The position numbers and the translations under genes were made by a program. From Salinarimonas soli (lineage in GTDB: Bacteria > Pseudomonadota > Alphaproteobacteria > Rhizobiales > Beijerinckiaceae): a stretch of 64,000 nt of DNA. The stretch covers positions 1 to 64,000 of the forward strand of contig NZ_VUOA01000005.1 in the NCBI RefSeq assembly GCF_008386575.1, written 5' to 3'. Under the pieces are notes generated by a model, which had not been told where the DNA came from, searched no databases, and saw only the letters and a list, made by a program, of their open reading frames with translations. Positions 39,980 through 47,857 of the stretch are shown here, piece by piece. How positions within the stretch are numbered: the first letter of the stretch is position 1; each line of letters begins with the position of its first letter.

Positions 39980-40351
39980 ATGAAGAAGACAGTGCTCATT
40001 GTCGAGGACAACGAGCTCAACATGAAGCTCTTCAACGACCTGTTGGAGGCGCACGGCTACGCGACCCTCAAGACCGCCAACGGGATCGAGGCGATCGAGC
40101 TTGCCCGCGAGCACCGCCCGGACCTGATCCTCATGGACATCCAGCTCCCCGAGGTCTCGGGGCTCGAGGTCACCAAGTGGCTCAAGGAGGACGACGAGCT
40201 GCGCGCCATCCCCGTGGTGGCCGTCACCGCCTTCGCCATGAAGGGTGACGAGGAGCGCATCCGCGAGGGCGGCTGCGAGGCCTACCTCTCGAAGCCGATC
40301 TCCGTCGCCAAGTTCCTCGAAACCGTCCGCACCTATGTCGGCGCCGCCTAA
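39980..40351 (+). CDS. divK: Single-domain response regulator DivK
   Basis: DivK is the essential single-receiver regulator that relays polar kinase signals (PleC/DivJ) to CckA in the alphaproteobacterial cell cycle. The 123-residue receiver starts [21 protein letters not shown], has the phospho-acceptor Asp53 in [13 protein letters not shown], the Thr in VAVTAFAM and Lys in AYLSKPIS, and no output domain. The ATG at 39980 is preceded by a weak ribosome site. It is 14 bases upstream of pleD, the classic divK-pleD operon. Confidence 0.97.
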   Translation: MKKTVLIVEDNELNMKLFNDLLEAHGYATLKTANGIEAIELAREHRPDLILMDIQLPEVSGLEVTKWLKEDDELRAIPVVAVTAFAMKGDEERIREGGCEAYLSKPISVAKFLETVRTYVGAA

Positions 40352-40365
40352 GGGAAGCCCTCTCC

Positions 40366-41739
40366 ATGCCGGCTCGCATCCTTGTCGTCGACGACATCTT
40401 CCCTAACGTCAAGCTTCTCGAAACCAAGCTCACGGCCGAATATTTCGACGTCGTCACGGCCATGAACGGCCCGGACGCCATCGAGATCTGCGAGCAAGGC
40501 TTGTGCGACATCGTCCTCCTGGACGTGATGATGCCCGGCATAGACGGCTTCGAGGTCTGCCGACGCCTCAAGGCGTCGCCCACGACGGCCCATCTGCCGG
40601 TCGTGATGGTGACCGCGCTCGATCAGCCGAGCGACCGCCTGAAGGGCCTCGACGTCGGCGCCGACGACTTCCTCACGAAACCTGTGGACGACACGGCCCT
40701 CATGGCCCGCGTCCGCAGCCTCGTGCGCCTGAAATCCGTCACCGACGAGCTTCGCACCCGGGCGCTCGCGTCCCGCGATTACGGAATCGGCGATCCGCTG
40801 CTCGCCGCCACCGCCGAGACGGGGCAGAACGCATCAATTCTCATCGTGGACGACCGGGCGAGCTCCCACGAGCGCCTGCAATCCGCGCTGTCGCCGTTCC
40901 ACGCAGTCCAGGTCGAGACGGATCCGAACCACGCGCTCCTGCGCGTGACGGAGGCTTCGTTCGATCTCGTGATCGTGAACCTCGATCTGCAGGGCTACGA
41001 CGGCCTGCGCCTGTGCAGCCAGATCCGTTCGCTCGAGCGCACGCGGCACGTCGCCGTGCTCATGATCGCCGAGGCGGAGGACCGGACCCGGATCCTGCGG
41101 GGGCTCGACATCGGCGTGCACGACTTCCTGGTCCGTCCCGTGGACCGCAACGAGCTCGTCGCCCGAGTGCGCACGCAGGTGCGCCGCAAACGCTTCGGCG
41201 AGCGGCTGCGCGAGAGCGTTCAGGCCTCCCTGGAGCTTGCCGTCACCGACGCGCTCACGGGCCTGCACAACCGGCGCTACCTCGACAGCCATCTCTCGGC
41301 GCTCTTCGACGAAGCCTCCATGCGGGGGCGCCAGCTTTCCGTGCTCGTCCTGGACGTCGACCGCTTCAAGAGCGTGAACGACACCTGGGGCCACGACGCG
41401 GGCGACGAGGTGCTGCGCGAGTTCGCGACCCGCGTCCGCGCCAACACCCGCGGAATCGACGTGGTGGCGCGCTTCGGCGGCGAGGAGATCGTCGTGGTGA
41501 TGCCCGACACCGCCCTGGACGGCGGGCAGCTCGTGGCCGAGCGCATCCGCGAGCGCGTGGAGTGCGAGCCCTTCGCGATCCATCGCGGCACCCGCACGCT
41601 CAACGTCACGGTCTCCATCGGGGTCGCGGCGCGGCAGGCGAACGACCAGAACGCCGGCGAGGTTCTCAAGCGCGCGGACGAGGCCTTGTACCGGGCGAAG
41701 AGCGACGGCCGGAACCGAGTCGTCGCAGCCGCCGCATAG
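40366..41739 (+). CDS. pleD: Response regulator / diguanylate cyclase PleD
   Basis: The 457-residue protein has the PleD architecture REC-REC-GGDEF. Receiver 1 (about 1-120) holds the acceptor Asp in IVLLDVMMPGIDG. Receiver 2 (about 155-275) has VIVNLDLQGYDG, where Asn replaces the acceptor Asp, as expected of the adaptor receiver used for dimerisation. The C-terminal GGDEF domain (about 290-455) carries the active-site variant GGEEI and an intact RxxD inhibitory site (RGID) five residues ahead of it, so product inhibition is likely. It makes cyclic di-GMP and controls polar development. Confidence 0.96.
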   Translation: MPARILVVDDIFPNVKLLETKLTAEYFDVVTAMNGPDAIEICEQGLCDIVLLDVMMPGIDGFEVCRRLKASPTTAHLPVVMVTALDQPSDRLKGLDVGADDFLTKPVDDTALMARVRSLVRLKSVTDELRTRALASRDYGIGDPLLAATAETGQNASILIVDDRASSHERLQSALSPFHAVQVETDPNHALLRVTEASFDLVIVNLDLQGYDGLRLCSQIRSLERTRHVAVLMIAEAEDRTRILRGLDIGVHDFLVRPVDRNELVARVRTQVRRKRFGERLRESVQASLELAVTDALTGLHNRRYLDSHLSALFDEASMRGRQLSVLVLDVDRFKSVNDTWGHDAGDEVLREFATRVRANTRGIDVVARFGGEEIVVVMPDTALDGGQLVAERIRERVECEPFAIHRGTRTLNVTVSIGVAARQANDQNAGEVLKRADEALYRAKSDGRNRVVAAAA

Positions 41740-41837
41740 ATTCGCGGGCGCGAGAAGCCGACCTGCCGCAGGGTTCACCCTTGACTCCAGGCGCCGCAAT
41801 CCTAACGCTTAACCTTGACGAGTGATGAACGGCGCCG

Positions 41838-42065
41838 GCCGGCCCGAAGCCATTGCTTTGGGCCGGCGTAACGTTACGTTGATCTCATCGGGCGGGGCTC
41901 GGAAACGGACCCCGCCAGTGATGCCCACCGATGCTCAGGTCCGCCGCATCTCCTGGGTTTCGTGGGCTCGGCCGGTCCGGGCGTGGAGCATGGCCTCCTC
42001 ATACCCACGCCCGACCGGCCACCTCGTCCGAAGGCCGCCCCGGTTCACGCCGGGGCGGCCTTTGG
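41838..42065 (+). ncRNA. Candidate structured RNA or terminator-ended leader between pleD and egtD
   Basis: Five consecutive hairpins fill this 228-base stretch: 41838-41867 (13-bp stem, one G-T), 41886-41923 (7-bp GC stem plus 4-bp CATC/GATG), 41924-41966 (CCCAC/GTGGG enclosing GATGC/GCATC), 41970-42020 (16 bp with one bulged C) and the intrinsic terminator 42028-42065. A possible promoter lies upstream (TTGACT at 41781, TAACGC at 41803, 16-base spacing). No credible protein-coding frame exists. It could be a stand-alone small RNA or a regulated leader of egtD, which begins 96 bases after the terminator. I recognise no SRP RNA, RNase P, 6S or known riboswitch core. Confidence 0.45.
42028..42065 (+). 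terminator. Strong intrinsic terminator upstream of egtD
   Basis: A 15-bp stem (CCGAAGGCCGCCCCG pairing with CGGGGCGGCCTTTGG, one G-T pair) with an eight-base loop. The T-run is short (TTT within the stem arm). It ends either the pleD transcript or the structured RNA. Confidence 0.75.
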
Positions 42066-42161
42066 CGTTGTAGAGGCCGCGGCAATCCGTCCAGGGTGGG
42101 CCGCAATCCCTTGCCGAGCTTAGGCGTTGTCGAGTGCCCTCGCACGCCGGAGCCGCCCGAC

Positions 42162-43115
42162 ATGCTCGCCAAGCACCCGATCGTCAGTGCCCCCGCCGCG
42201 TCCCGCTTTCTCAACGACGTTCTGGCAGGCCTGTCGCGGCCCTCGAAGGCGCTTCCTGGGATCTACCTGTGGGACGAGACCGGGTCCGACCTTTTCGACC
42301 GGATCTGCGGCACCCGGGACTATTACCTGACCAGACGCGAGATGACGCTGCTCACGGCCGCCGCCCCCGAGGTGGCCGGAATCGTGGGAGCCGGCGCCGC
42401 CCTCGTCGAGTACGGCTCGGGCGCGAGCCGCAAGGTGCGCGTGCTCCTCGACGCCATGGACCGCCCCGCCCGCTACATCGCCATCGACATCTCGGCCGAG
42501 TATCTCGACGCCGCGACGAAGCGGGTCGCGGCCGACTACCCGTCCGTGGCGGTCCAGCCCATCGTGGCCGACTATACCCAGCCTATCGCGCTCCCGAGCG
42601 ACACCGACGGCACGCCGGTTCTCGGCTTTTTCCCGGGCTCGACCATCGGCAACTTCGCGCCCGAGGGCGTGGTCGCGTTCCTGAAGCGCGTTCACGCGAC
42701 GATCGGCCGGGGCTGGCTCCTGCTCGGGCATGACCCGAACCACGACGAGGCCACCCTGCGCCGCGCCTATGGCGACGCCGACGGGCTCATGCCGGCCCTG
42801 CACCTCAACCTGCTCAAGCGCATGAACCGCGAGCTCGGCGCCGACTTCGACCTCGACGGCTTCCGGCACGAGGTCCGCATCGAGCGCGACCCGCCCCGGG
42901 TGGAGGCCTACCTGACGGCGACCCGCGCCGCGACCTATCATGTCGCGGGGCACCCGGTGATCGTCGCCGAGGGCGAGAGCATCCACACCGACATGTCTTA
43001 CAAGATGAGCGCCGACGCCTTCGGGGAGCTCAGCGCCCGTGCCGGCTGGACCACGCGGCGCACCTGGCTCGATCCCGACGGCTTCTACGCGCTGCACCTC
43101 CTCCACACGGGCTGA
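42162..43115 (+). CDS. egtD: L-histidine N(alpha)-methyltransferase
   Basis: EgtD trimethylates histidine to hercynine with SAM, the first step of ergothioneine synthesis. The 317-residue protein has the family motifs LPGIYLWDETGSDLFDRIC, YYLTRRE, LVEYGSGASRKVR for SAM binding, YIAIDISAEYLDAA, and the diagnostic LGFFPGSTIGNF, with the C-terminal substrate region GESIHTDMSYKMS. The ATG at 42162 gives the expected length. The usual partner egtB (sulfoxide synthase) is not in the window on either side. It appears to be part of a small insertion between pleD and rpmG. Confidence 0.93.
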   Translation: MLAKHPIVSAPAASRFLNDVLAGLSRPSKALPGIYLWDETGSDLFDRICGTRDYYLTRREMTLLTAAAPEVAGIVGAGAALVEYGSGASRKVRVLLDAMDRPARYIAIDISAEYLDAATKRVAADYPSVAVQPIVADYTQPIALPSDTDGTPVLGFFPGSTIGNFAPEGVVAFLKRVHATIGRGWLLLGHDPNHDEATLRRAYGDADGLMPALHLNLLKRMNRELGADFDLDGFRHEVRIERDPPRVEAYLTATRAATYHVAGHPVIVAEGESIHTDMSYKMSADAFGELSARAGWTTRRTWLDPDGFYALHLLHTG

Positions 43116-43243
43116 CCGGGCCGGGTCCGGCGAATTCGCGATCATACGTGCGCGGAACGCTGGGACAGGGCGTCTGGATCGGTATCATGCGGCGGGCGAC
43201 TCCCGCTTTGCGGAAGCGCCGCGCATGCCCCGGAGGACAGCCC

Positions 43244-44665
43244 ATGCCTGACTACGATCTTGCCATCCGGGGCGGCACCGTCGCCACCGCGTCCGACGTG
43301 TTCCGCGCCGATGTCGGCATCCGCGCCGGGCGCATCGTGGCGGTGGCCGATCGTGTCGAGGGCGCCGCGCGGGAGATCGACGCGTCGGGCCTGCTCGTCC
43401 TTCCCGGCGGAATCGACAGTCACGTCCATGTGAGCCAGCCCTCCGGGCCGGGGATCGTCATGGCGGACGATTTCGCCTCGGCCACCGCGTCCGCCGCCGC
43501 CGGCGGCAACACCTGCATCATGCCCTTCGCGCTCCAGCAGCGCGGGATGTCGCTCAGGGCCTGCGTCGACGACTATGTCCGCCTGGCCGACGGGGCCTGC
43601 CATATCGACGTCGCCTTCCATCTCATCGTCTCCGACCCCACGCCGGAGGTGCTGGGCCAGGAGCTGCCGGCGCTGCTGAAGAGCGGCTATTCGTCCTTCA
43701 AGGTCTTCATGACCTACGACGACCTTGTTCTCAACGACCGCCAACTCCTCGACGTGTTCGACGTGGCACGGCGCGAGGGGGCCCTCGTCATGGTCCATGC
43801 GGAGGGCTACGACGCGATCCGTTTCATGACCGAGCGGCTCGAGCGCGAGGGAAGGACCGCGCCCTACTACCACGCGGTCTCCCGCCCCGAGATCGTGGAG
43901 CGCGAGGCGACGCACCGGGCCATCTCCCATGCCGAGCTCGTCGACGTGCCGATCATGATCGTGCACGTCTCCGGCAAGGAAGCCATGGAGCAGATCCGCT
44001 GGGCACGGTCGCGGGGCCTCAAGGTCCATGCCGAGACCTGCCCGCAATACATCACGCTCACGGCCGACGATCTCCAGGCCGTCGACATGGACATGAGCGG
44101 CGCCAAATATGTCTGCTCGCCTCCGCCTCGGGACGCGGCGAGCCAGGCTGCGATCTGGGAAGGGCTGGAGCAGGGAGTGTTCGACACCTTCTCCTCGGAC
44201 CATTGCCCGTTCCGCTTTGACGATCCGGCGGGCAAGCTCACGCCGAAGGGCCGCTCGTCCTTCCGCTGGGTGCCGAACGGCATCCCGGGAGTGGAGACCC
44301 GGCTGCCCATCCTGTTCTCGGAAGGGGTGTCGACGGGGCGGATCAGCCTCCAGCGCTTCGTGGCGCTCACCTCCACGAACCACGCTCGGATCTACGGCCT
44401 CTACCCGCGCAAGGGCTCCATCGCCGTTGGCTTCGACGCCGACATCGCGCTGTGGGACCCCAACCGGCGCGAGACGATCCGCCAGGAGATCCTCCACCAC
44501 GGCGCCGACTACACGCCGTGGGAGGGCTTCGCGGTGACAGGCTGGCCCGTGATGACCGTCGCCCGCGGCGAGGTAGTCGCAGAGAACGGCCGGGTGGTGG
44601 GCCAGAAGGGGTTCGGCCGTGCCCTGGAGCGCACGGCACCGGGAGCCGGCGGCACGGTCCTGTGA
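43244..44665 (+). CDS. hydA: D-hydantoinase / dihydropyrimidinase
   Basis: This 473-residue amidohydrolase opens the ring of hydantoins or dihydropyrimidines. Metal-site motifs are visible: GGIDSHVHV (first two His), SSFKVFMTYDD (the carbamylated Lys), MVHAEGYDAI, IMIVHVSGKEAM and the catalytic Asp in SSDHCPFRFDD. A GGAGGA ribosome site immediately upstream fixes the ATG at 43244 although the frame is open to 43148. Neither the carbamoylase nor the NAD-dependent dihydropyrimidine dehydrogenase is nearby, so pathway placement (pyrimidine catabolism or other) is open. Confidence 0.9.
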   Translation: MPDYDLAIRGGTVATASDVFRADVGIRAGRIVAVADRVEGAAREIDASGLLVLPGGIDSHVHVSQPSGPGIVMADDFASATASAAAGGNTCIMPFALQQRGMSLRACVDDYVRLADGACHIDVAFHLIVSDPTPEVLGQELPALLKSGYSSFKVFMTYDDLVLNDRQLLDVFDVARREGALVMVHAEGYDAIRFMTERLEREGRTAPYYHAVSRPEIVEREATHRAISHAELVDVPIMIVHVSGKEAMEQIRWARSRGLKVHAETCPQYITLTADDLQAVDMDMSGAKYVCSPPPRDAASQAAIWEGLEQGVFDTFSSDHCPFRFDDPAGKLTPKGRSSFRWVPNGIPGVETRLPILFSEGVSTGRISLQRFVALTSTNHARIYGLYPRKGSIAVGFDADIALWDPNRRETIRQEILHHGADYTPWEGFAVTGWPVMTVARGEVVAENGRVVGQKGFGRALERTAPGAGGTVL

Positions 44666-44690
44666 GCCGTTCGGGGCGGAGCGCCCCCGT

Positions 44691-45101
44691 TCATTCGTCG
44701 TAATAGCCGCCGAGCGGAATGTAGGAGTCCTGCTGCGCCGTGACCCCGCCGCGAGCCCCGAACCGGATGGTGAGCGGCCGCCCGGCAATGGTGCCGCCGA
44801 GGCTCTCCGAGAGCCGCACGGGCAGGCATTCCGCCAGGGCGCCGAGGGCGGCCGACACAAAGGCCCGCTGGCGCCCGGAATCGCCCACGAGCTTCGAATA
44901 GGTGATCCGCGGCTGGCCCAGCAGCGACCCGTCGCGCTTGAGGCTGAAGCGCACCGTCACCTCCGACCCGTCGGTCTCCGGCGGCGCCCGCCAGCACGCC
45001 GTCAGCGCCGGCCCGAGATCACGCAGCGTGCCGACGGTCCGCTCCGCCTGGACGGGCGTGGCGGCGAGGAGGACGGCGCCGAGGAGAAGGGCAGGGGACA
45101 T
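44691..45101 (-). CDS. Small exported protein resembling TolA/TonB C-terminal domains
   Basis: The 136-residue product begins with a signal peptide (LLLGAVLLAATPVQA, cleavage near residue 19). The mature part has the pattern LTACWRAPPE, EVTVRFSLKRDGSLLGQPRI, FVSAALGALAECLPVRL and PLTIRF, with two cysteines, similar in layout to the C-terminal domain of TolA/TonB-like proteins. I do not know its function. The start at 45101 is chosen for the signal peptide; the frame is open further upstream to 45227. It lies downstream of rpmG on the same strand, beyond the rpmG terminator, and is convergent with hydA. Confidence 0.65.
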   Translation of the reverse strand: MSPALLLGAVLLAATPVQAERTVGTLRDLGPALTACWRAPPETDGSEVTVRFSLKRDGSLLGQPRITYSKLVGDSGRQRAFVSAALGALAECLPVRLSESLGGTIAGRPLTIRFGARGGVTAQQDSYIPLGGYYDE

Positions 45102-45194
45102 GACGCAGAGGTGGGCCCTCGGGCGGTCGATGTCCAGGCCCGCGCGGCTCGCCTCGTGCGGGCTCCGGCTGGTCCAACGGGGCACGCAGACATG

Positions 45195-45223
45195 AAAAAA
45201 CCGCCCCATCGCTGAGGCGGTTT
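45195..45223 (-). terminator. Intrinsic terminator after rpmG
   Basis: Read on the minus strand, AAACCGCC pairs with GGCGGTTT around a ten-base loop and is followed by a T-run (six A on the plus strand at 45195-45200). Confidence 0.85.
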
Positions 45224-45257
45224 CCATGGAGCTGAACCAGGCTCGAGCCCGATAGGC

Positions 45258-45425
45258 TCACTTGATCTTGGCTTCCTTGAACTCGACGTGCTTGCGCGCG
45301 ACGGGGTCGTACTTCTTGACGGACATCTTCTCCGTCATCGTGCGGGAGTTCTTCTTCGTCACATAGAAGTAGCCGGTGTCGGCGGTCGAGACGAGGCGGA
45401 TCTTGATCGTGTTGGCCTTGGCCAT
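45258..45425 (-). CDS. rpmG: 50S ribosomal protein L33
   Basis: The 55-residue basic protein reads [20 protein letters not shown], continues with [20 protein letters not shown], then [15 protein letters not shown], which is bacterial ribosomal protein L33 of the cysteine-free (zinc-independent) type. An AGAGGG ribosome site precedes the ATG. In many alphaproteobacteria rpmG follows pleD directly; here egtD, hydA and a small exported-protein gene lie between. Confidence 0.97.
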   Translation of the reverse strand: MAKANTIKIRLVSTADTGYFYVTKKNSRTMTEKMSVKKYDPVARKHVEFKEAKIK

Positions 45426-45474
45426 CGCTGGAACCCTCTTGAGCAGGCGCGGCGACTGCCGCCAAACGAGAAAG

Positions 45475-45493
45475 GGCCGGGCGTGCCCGGCCT
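45475..45493 (-). terminator. Probable terminator after the MFS gene
   Basis: A GGCCGGG / CCCGGCC stem with a four-base loop lies between the MFS and rpmG genes; on the minus strand it is followed by CCTTTCTCGTTT. Confidence 0.6.
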
Positions 45494-45549
45494 CAAAACC
45501 TGGGCGACAGATGCCCCATCGGGCTCATTGCGTCAAGCCCGCATGCGCG

Positions 45550-46674
45550 TCAGGACGATCGCGAGATAGGTGGCGAGAAACAGGGCTGTCGCATAGCGAA
45601 TCCGTCCCGGCTCGCGTCCATGAAGAGGCCGACGACGGGCGGCCCGGCGACGAGGCCCACATTGTAGAGGACAACGAAAGCCGCGTTGGCGGTCGCGAGC
45701 TCGGCGCCGTGGAAGCGGGCTCCCAGATGCGCCAGCCCCACCGTATAGAGCCCCCCGACCACGCCACCCCAGACCACGAGCAACGGATAGAGCAACGCCG
45801 TCCGCTGCATCGCGACGGGGATGAGAAGGGCGCCGGCAAGCCCGAGGGCGGCGATGCCCAGGAGGACGAGGCGCCGGTCGGCGCGGTCCGAGAGCACCCC
45901 GATGGGCACCTGCAGGACGACGCTTCCGATGGAGAGCACGCCCACCAGGAAGGCGGCGCCCTCCGGGTCGAAACCGTTCGCCAGTCCGTAGATCGGCAGC
46001 AGCGCGAAGCAGCCGGTTTCCACCATGCCGAAGACCAAGGCCGCGAGGGTCGCCGCAGGGGCCGCGAGCAGGAACGACAGGATCGTCCGCCGGCCGCCCC
46101 TCTCGATCGCGGGCGATACCCCCCGCGCCGCCATGAGCGGCACGAGGCCTACGAGGAAGAGGACGGCGCCAATCAGGTAGGGCGGCCAGCCCGAGGTGCC
46201 GACGAGGCTGAGCAGGGCCGGGCCGATCACGAAACCGAGCGACAGCACCGTCGCGTAGATCCCCATGACGAAGCCCCGCCGCGCAGGCGGGGCCGCGGCG
46301 TTGATCCAGTACTCGGAGAGGACGAACAGCACCCCGAGCGAGGCCGCGAACACGAAGCGGAGCGGAAACCAGAGAGGAAAGGACGGGAAGACCTTGAAGA
46401 GCGGCAGGACGAGCGTGAGCGTCAGTACCGCGGCCACGAGCATGGGCAGGACGCCGACACGTGCGGCGAGCCGCGGCACGAACGGGACCACGACGATGCT
46501 GGCAAGCCCTGCGACGGCGGTGTTGGCGCCGATCCAGACCTTGGATACCCCCATGCGCTCCATCTCGAGCGAGAGAAGAGGCACGGACAGGCTCAGGCCG
46601 ATGCCGACGAGGGTGATGCAGGCGATCGCCGCCGCGATGGCGGCGGACCGCTCCCGTCCCGTGGCTCCCTCCAT
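45550..46674 (-). CDS. MFS transporter, probable C-terminal frameshift
   Basis: The product is a 374-residue polytopic protein of the major facilitator superfamily, with helices from residue 10 onward, the motif A-like GANTAVAGLASIVVVPFVPRLAARVG and the mid-protein GVLSDRADRRLVLLG. The substrate is unknown; the layout resembles small YcaD/sugar-efflux-type transporters. After GLFMDASRDG the reading frame gives a polar tail (FAMRQPCFSPPISRSS), whereas the neighbouring frame reads RYATALFLATYLAIVLTRMRA and stops at 45533, a convincing last membrane helix. A single missing base near 45598-45602 would explain this. It precedes rpmG on the minus strand and follows the NUDIX gene by six bases. Confidence 0.82.
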   Translation of the reverse strand: MEGATGRERSAAIAAAIACITLVGIGLSLSVPLLSLEMERMGVSKVWIGANTAVAGLASIVVVPFVPRLAARVGVLPMLVAAVLTLTLVLPLFKVFPSFPLWFPLRFVFAASLGVLFVLSEYWINAAAPPARRGFVMGIYATVLSLGFVIGPALLSLVGTSGWPPYLIGAVLFLVGLVPLMAARGVSPAIERGGRRTILSFLLAAPAATLAALVFGMVETGCFALLPIYGLANGFDPEGAAFLVGVLSIGSVVLQVPIGVLSDRADRRLVLLGIAALGLAGALLIPVAMQRTALLYPLLVVWGGVVGGLYTVGLAHLGARFHGAELATANAAFVVLYNVGLVAGPPVVGLFMDASRDGFAMRQPCFSPPISRSS

Positions 46675-46680
46675 CCCGGC

Positions 46681-47430
46681 CTAGAGCGCCTCGCGCACGA
46701 ACCGGCCGCGGACCTCGCGGTAGAACGGAACCGGCAGCTCCGGGATGAACCCCGCCGCGAGCCGCGCCTCGAGCTCCTGGAGGATGACGGTGGTGATGGC
46801 GGGGAGATCGAGCTCCCGGGCCTTGGGCAGGTCCACCCAGACGAGCTCGACGAGCTCGGAATCGGGCCCCGTCACCCCCGGCACCTCATGGACCACCGCC
46901 GTCCGGTCGACGGCGAAGAAGCGAGTGTCGAAGCGCTTGGGGCGGCGCGGGGGCGTGATGGCCCGCGCGACGAACTGGAGCGCCTCCAAGTCTGGGAAGA
47001 TGCCCTGCTCGCGGAAGCTCCCCCACGGCCCGCCGTCCTCGATCTCCGGCGCGCCGTAATCCTTCGTTCCGATCATGAGGCCGGTCTCCTCGAAGGTCTC
47101 CCGGATCGCGGCGAGAGCCAGCGCCCTGTTGCGGGCCGGGGAGGGACGGCCGACCATGAGGCTCATGGCGGCCTCGGCGCGCTTGTTCAGCGCGTTGGCG
47201 GCGGGCATGCGGCGGTCGACGGCCTCGATCCGCCCGCCCGGAAACACGAATTTGCCCGGCATGAAGCGGTGGCCCGCATGCCGCCGGCCCATGAGCACCT
47301 GCGGCACGCTCCGTCGCCGATCGAGGATGATCAGCGTCGCGGCGTCGGCGGGGCGGACGTTCGGCCAGCGCCGCTCACGCTCGGTCGACGTGAGCTGGTC
47401 TGCGAGGGTCTGCGGCGTGGGGTCGTTCAA
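46681..47430 (-). CDS. NUDIX hydrolase
   Basis: The 249-residue protein has a NUDIX box with the core RETFEETGLMIG (RExxEExG) near residue 110, preceded by GKFVFPGGRIEAVDRRMPAAN. The long insert between the PGG segment and the RE core is typical of the Nudt7/Nudt19-like group (coenzyme A or acyl-CoA pyrophosphohydrolases), so a CoA-type substrate is possible but not shown. The annotated start overlaps the 3' end of the DUF983 gene by 56 bases; a later start would remove the overlap but no clear ribosome site points to one. Confidence 0.87.
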   Translation of the reverse strand: MNDPTPQTLADQLTSTERERRWPNVRPADAATLIILDRRRSVPQVLMGRRHAGHRFMPGKFVFPGGRIEAVDRRMPAANALNKRAEAAMSLMVGRPSPARNRALALAAIRETFEETGLMIGTKDYGAPEIEDGGPWGSFREQGIFPDLEALQFVARAITPPRRPKRFDTRFFAVDRTAVVHEVPGVTGPDSELVELVWVDLPKARELDLPAITTVILQELEARLAAGFIPELPVPFYREVRGRFVREAL

Positions 47431-47857
47431 GCCCGGTCTCCGTGTCGTACGGCGAGCCGATCGGGGAGGGCGCGCCGAAGCCGTGCATGCCTAGCGCGTA
47501 TTGCAGCCCGACGACAGCGCCCTTCACGGGCTGAAGCAGCAGGATGCATGCGACAAGCGCGACGCTCAGCCAGACGGCGATCGACACGAGTGCCGGCGGC
47601 GGATTGTCGGACATCTCGGTCCAGTACACGCCGAAGCCCACGATCTTCCCCGCGATCGCGATGACGAGATAGGGCGGCAGATCGTCCGAGCGGTGGTGAT
47701 GGAGCTCGGTGCCGCAGGCCTGGCACGAGTCGACGACCTTCAGGAACCGCCCGAAAAGCCGCCCCTGCCCGCAGGCCGGGCACCGGCCCTTCAGGCCGCG
47801 TCCGATCCCGACCATCCAGTGGACGTCGCGCTGAGGCTTGATGATGTCGGGCATCAC
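47375..47857 (-). CDS. DUF983 family membrane protein
   Basis: The 160-residue protein has the DUF983 layout: GLKGRCPACGQGRLFGRFLKVVDSCQACG with two CxxC pairs (a probable zinc ribbon), then two membrane helices (about 63-82 and 90-112). Its C-terminal 25 residues are polar and overlap the start of the NUDIX gene. The function of the family is unknown; members often neighbour rnr or cytochrome oxidase genes. Its ATG overlaps the rnr stop (ATGA). Confidence 0.88.
   Translation of the reverse strand: MMPDIIKPQRDVHWMVGIGRGLKGRCPACGQGRLFGRFLKVVDSCQACGTELHHHRSDDLPPYLVIAIAGKIVGFGVYWTEMSDNPPPALVSIAVWLSVALVACILLLQPVKGAVVGLQYALGMHGFGAPSPIGSPYDTETGLERPHAADPRRPAHVDRA

Noticed and set aside
41838-42065. 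Identity of the structured segment as SRP RNA, RNase P, 6S RNA or a known SAM riboswitch
   Set aside because: The SRP GGAA/GNAR apical motif, the RNase P GAGGAAAGTCC core, the single-rod 6S layout and a SAM riboswitch core are all absent by eye, so it is left unnamed.
41822-42073. 83-codon open frame over the RNA candidate
   Set aside because: Residue composition is that of out-of-frame GC-rich DNA, it has no ribosome site, and it would run through the terminator hairpin.
47375-47430. 56-base overlap of the DUF983 and NUDIX genes as a functional overlapping-gene arrangement
   Set aside because: The overlapped parts are a poorly conserved polar tail and a variable N-terminus; a later NUDIX start or simple operon compaction explains it.
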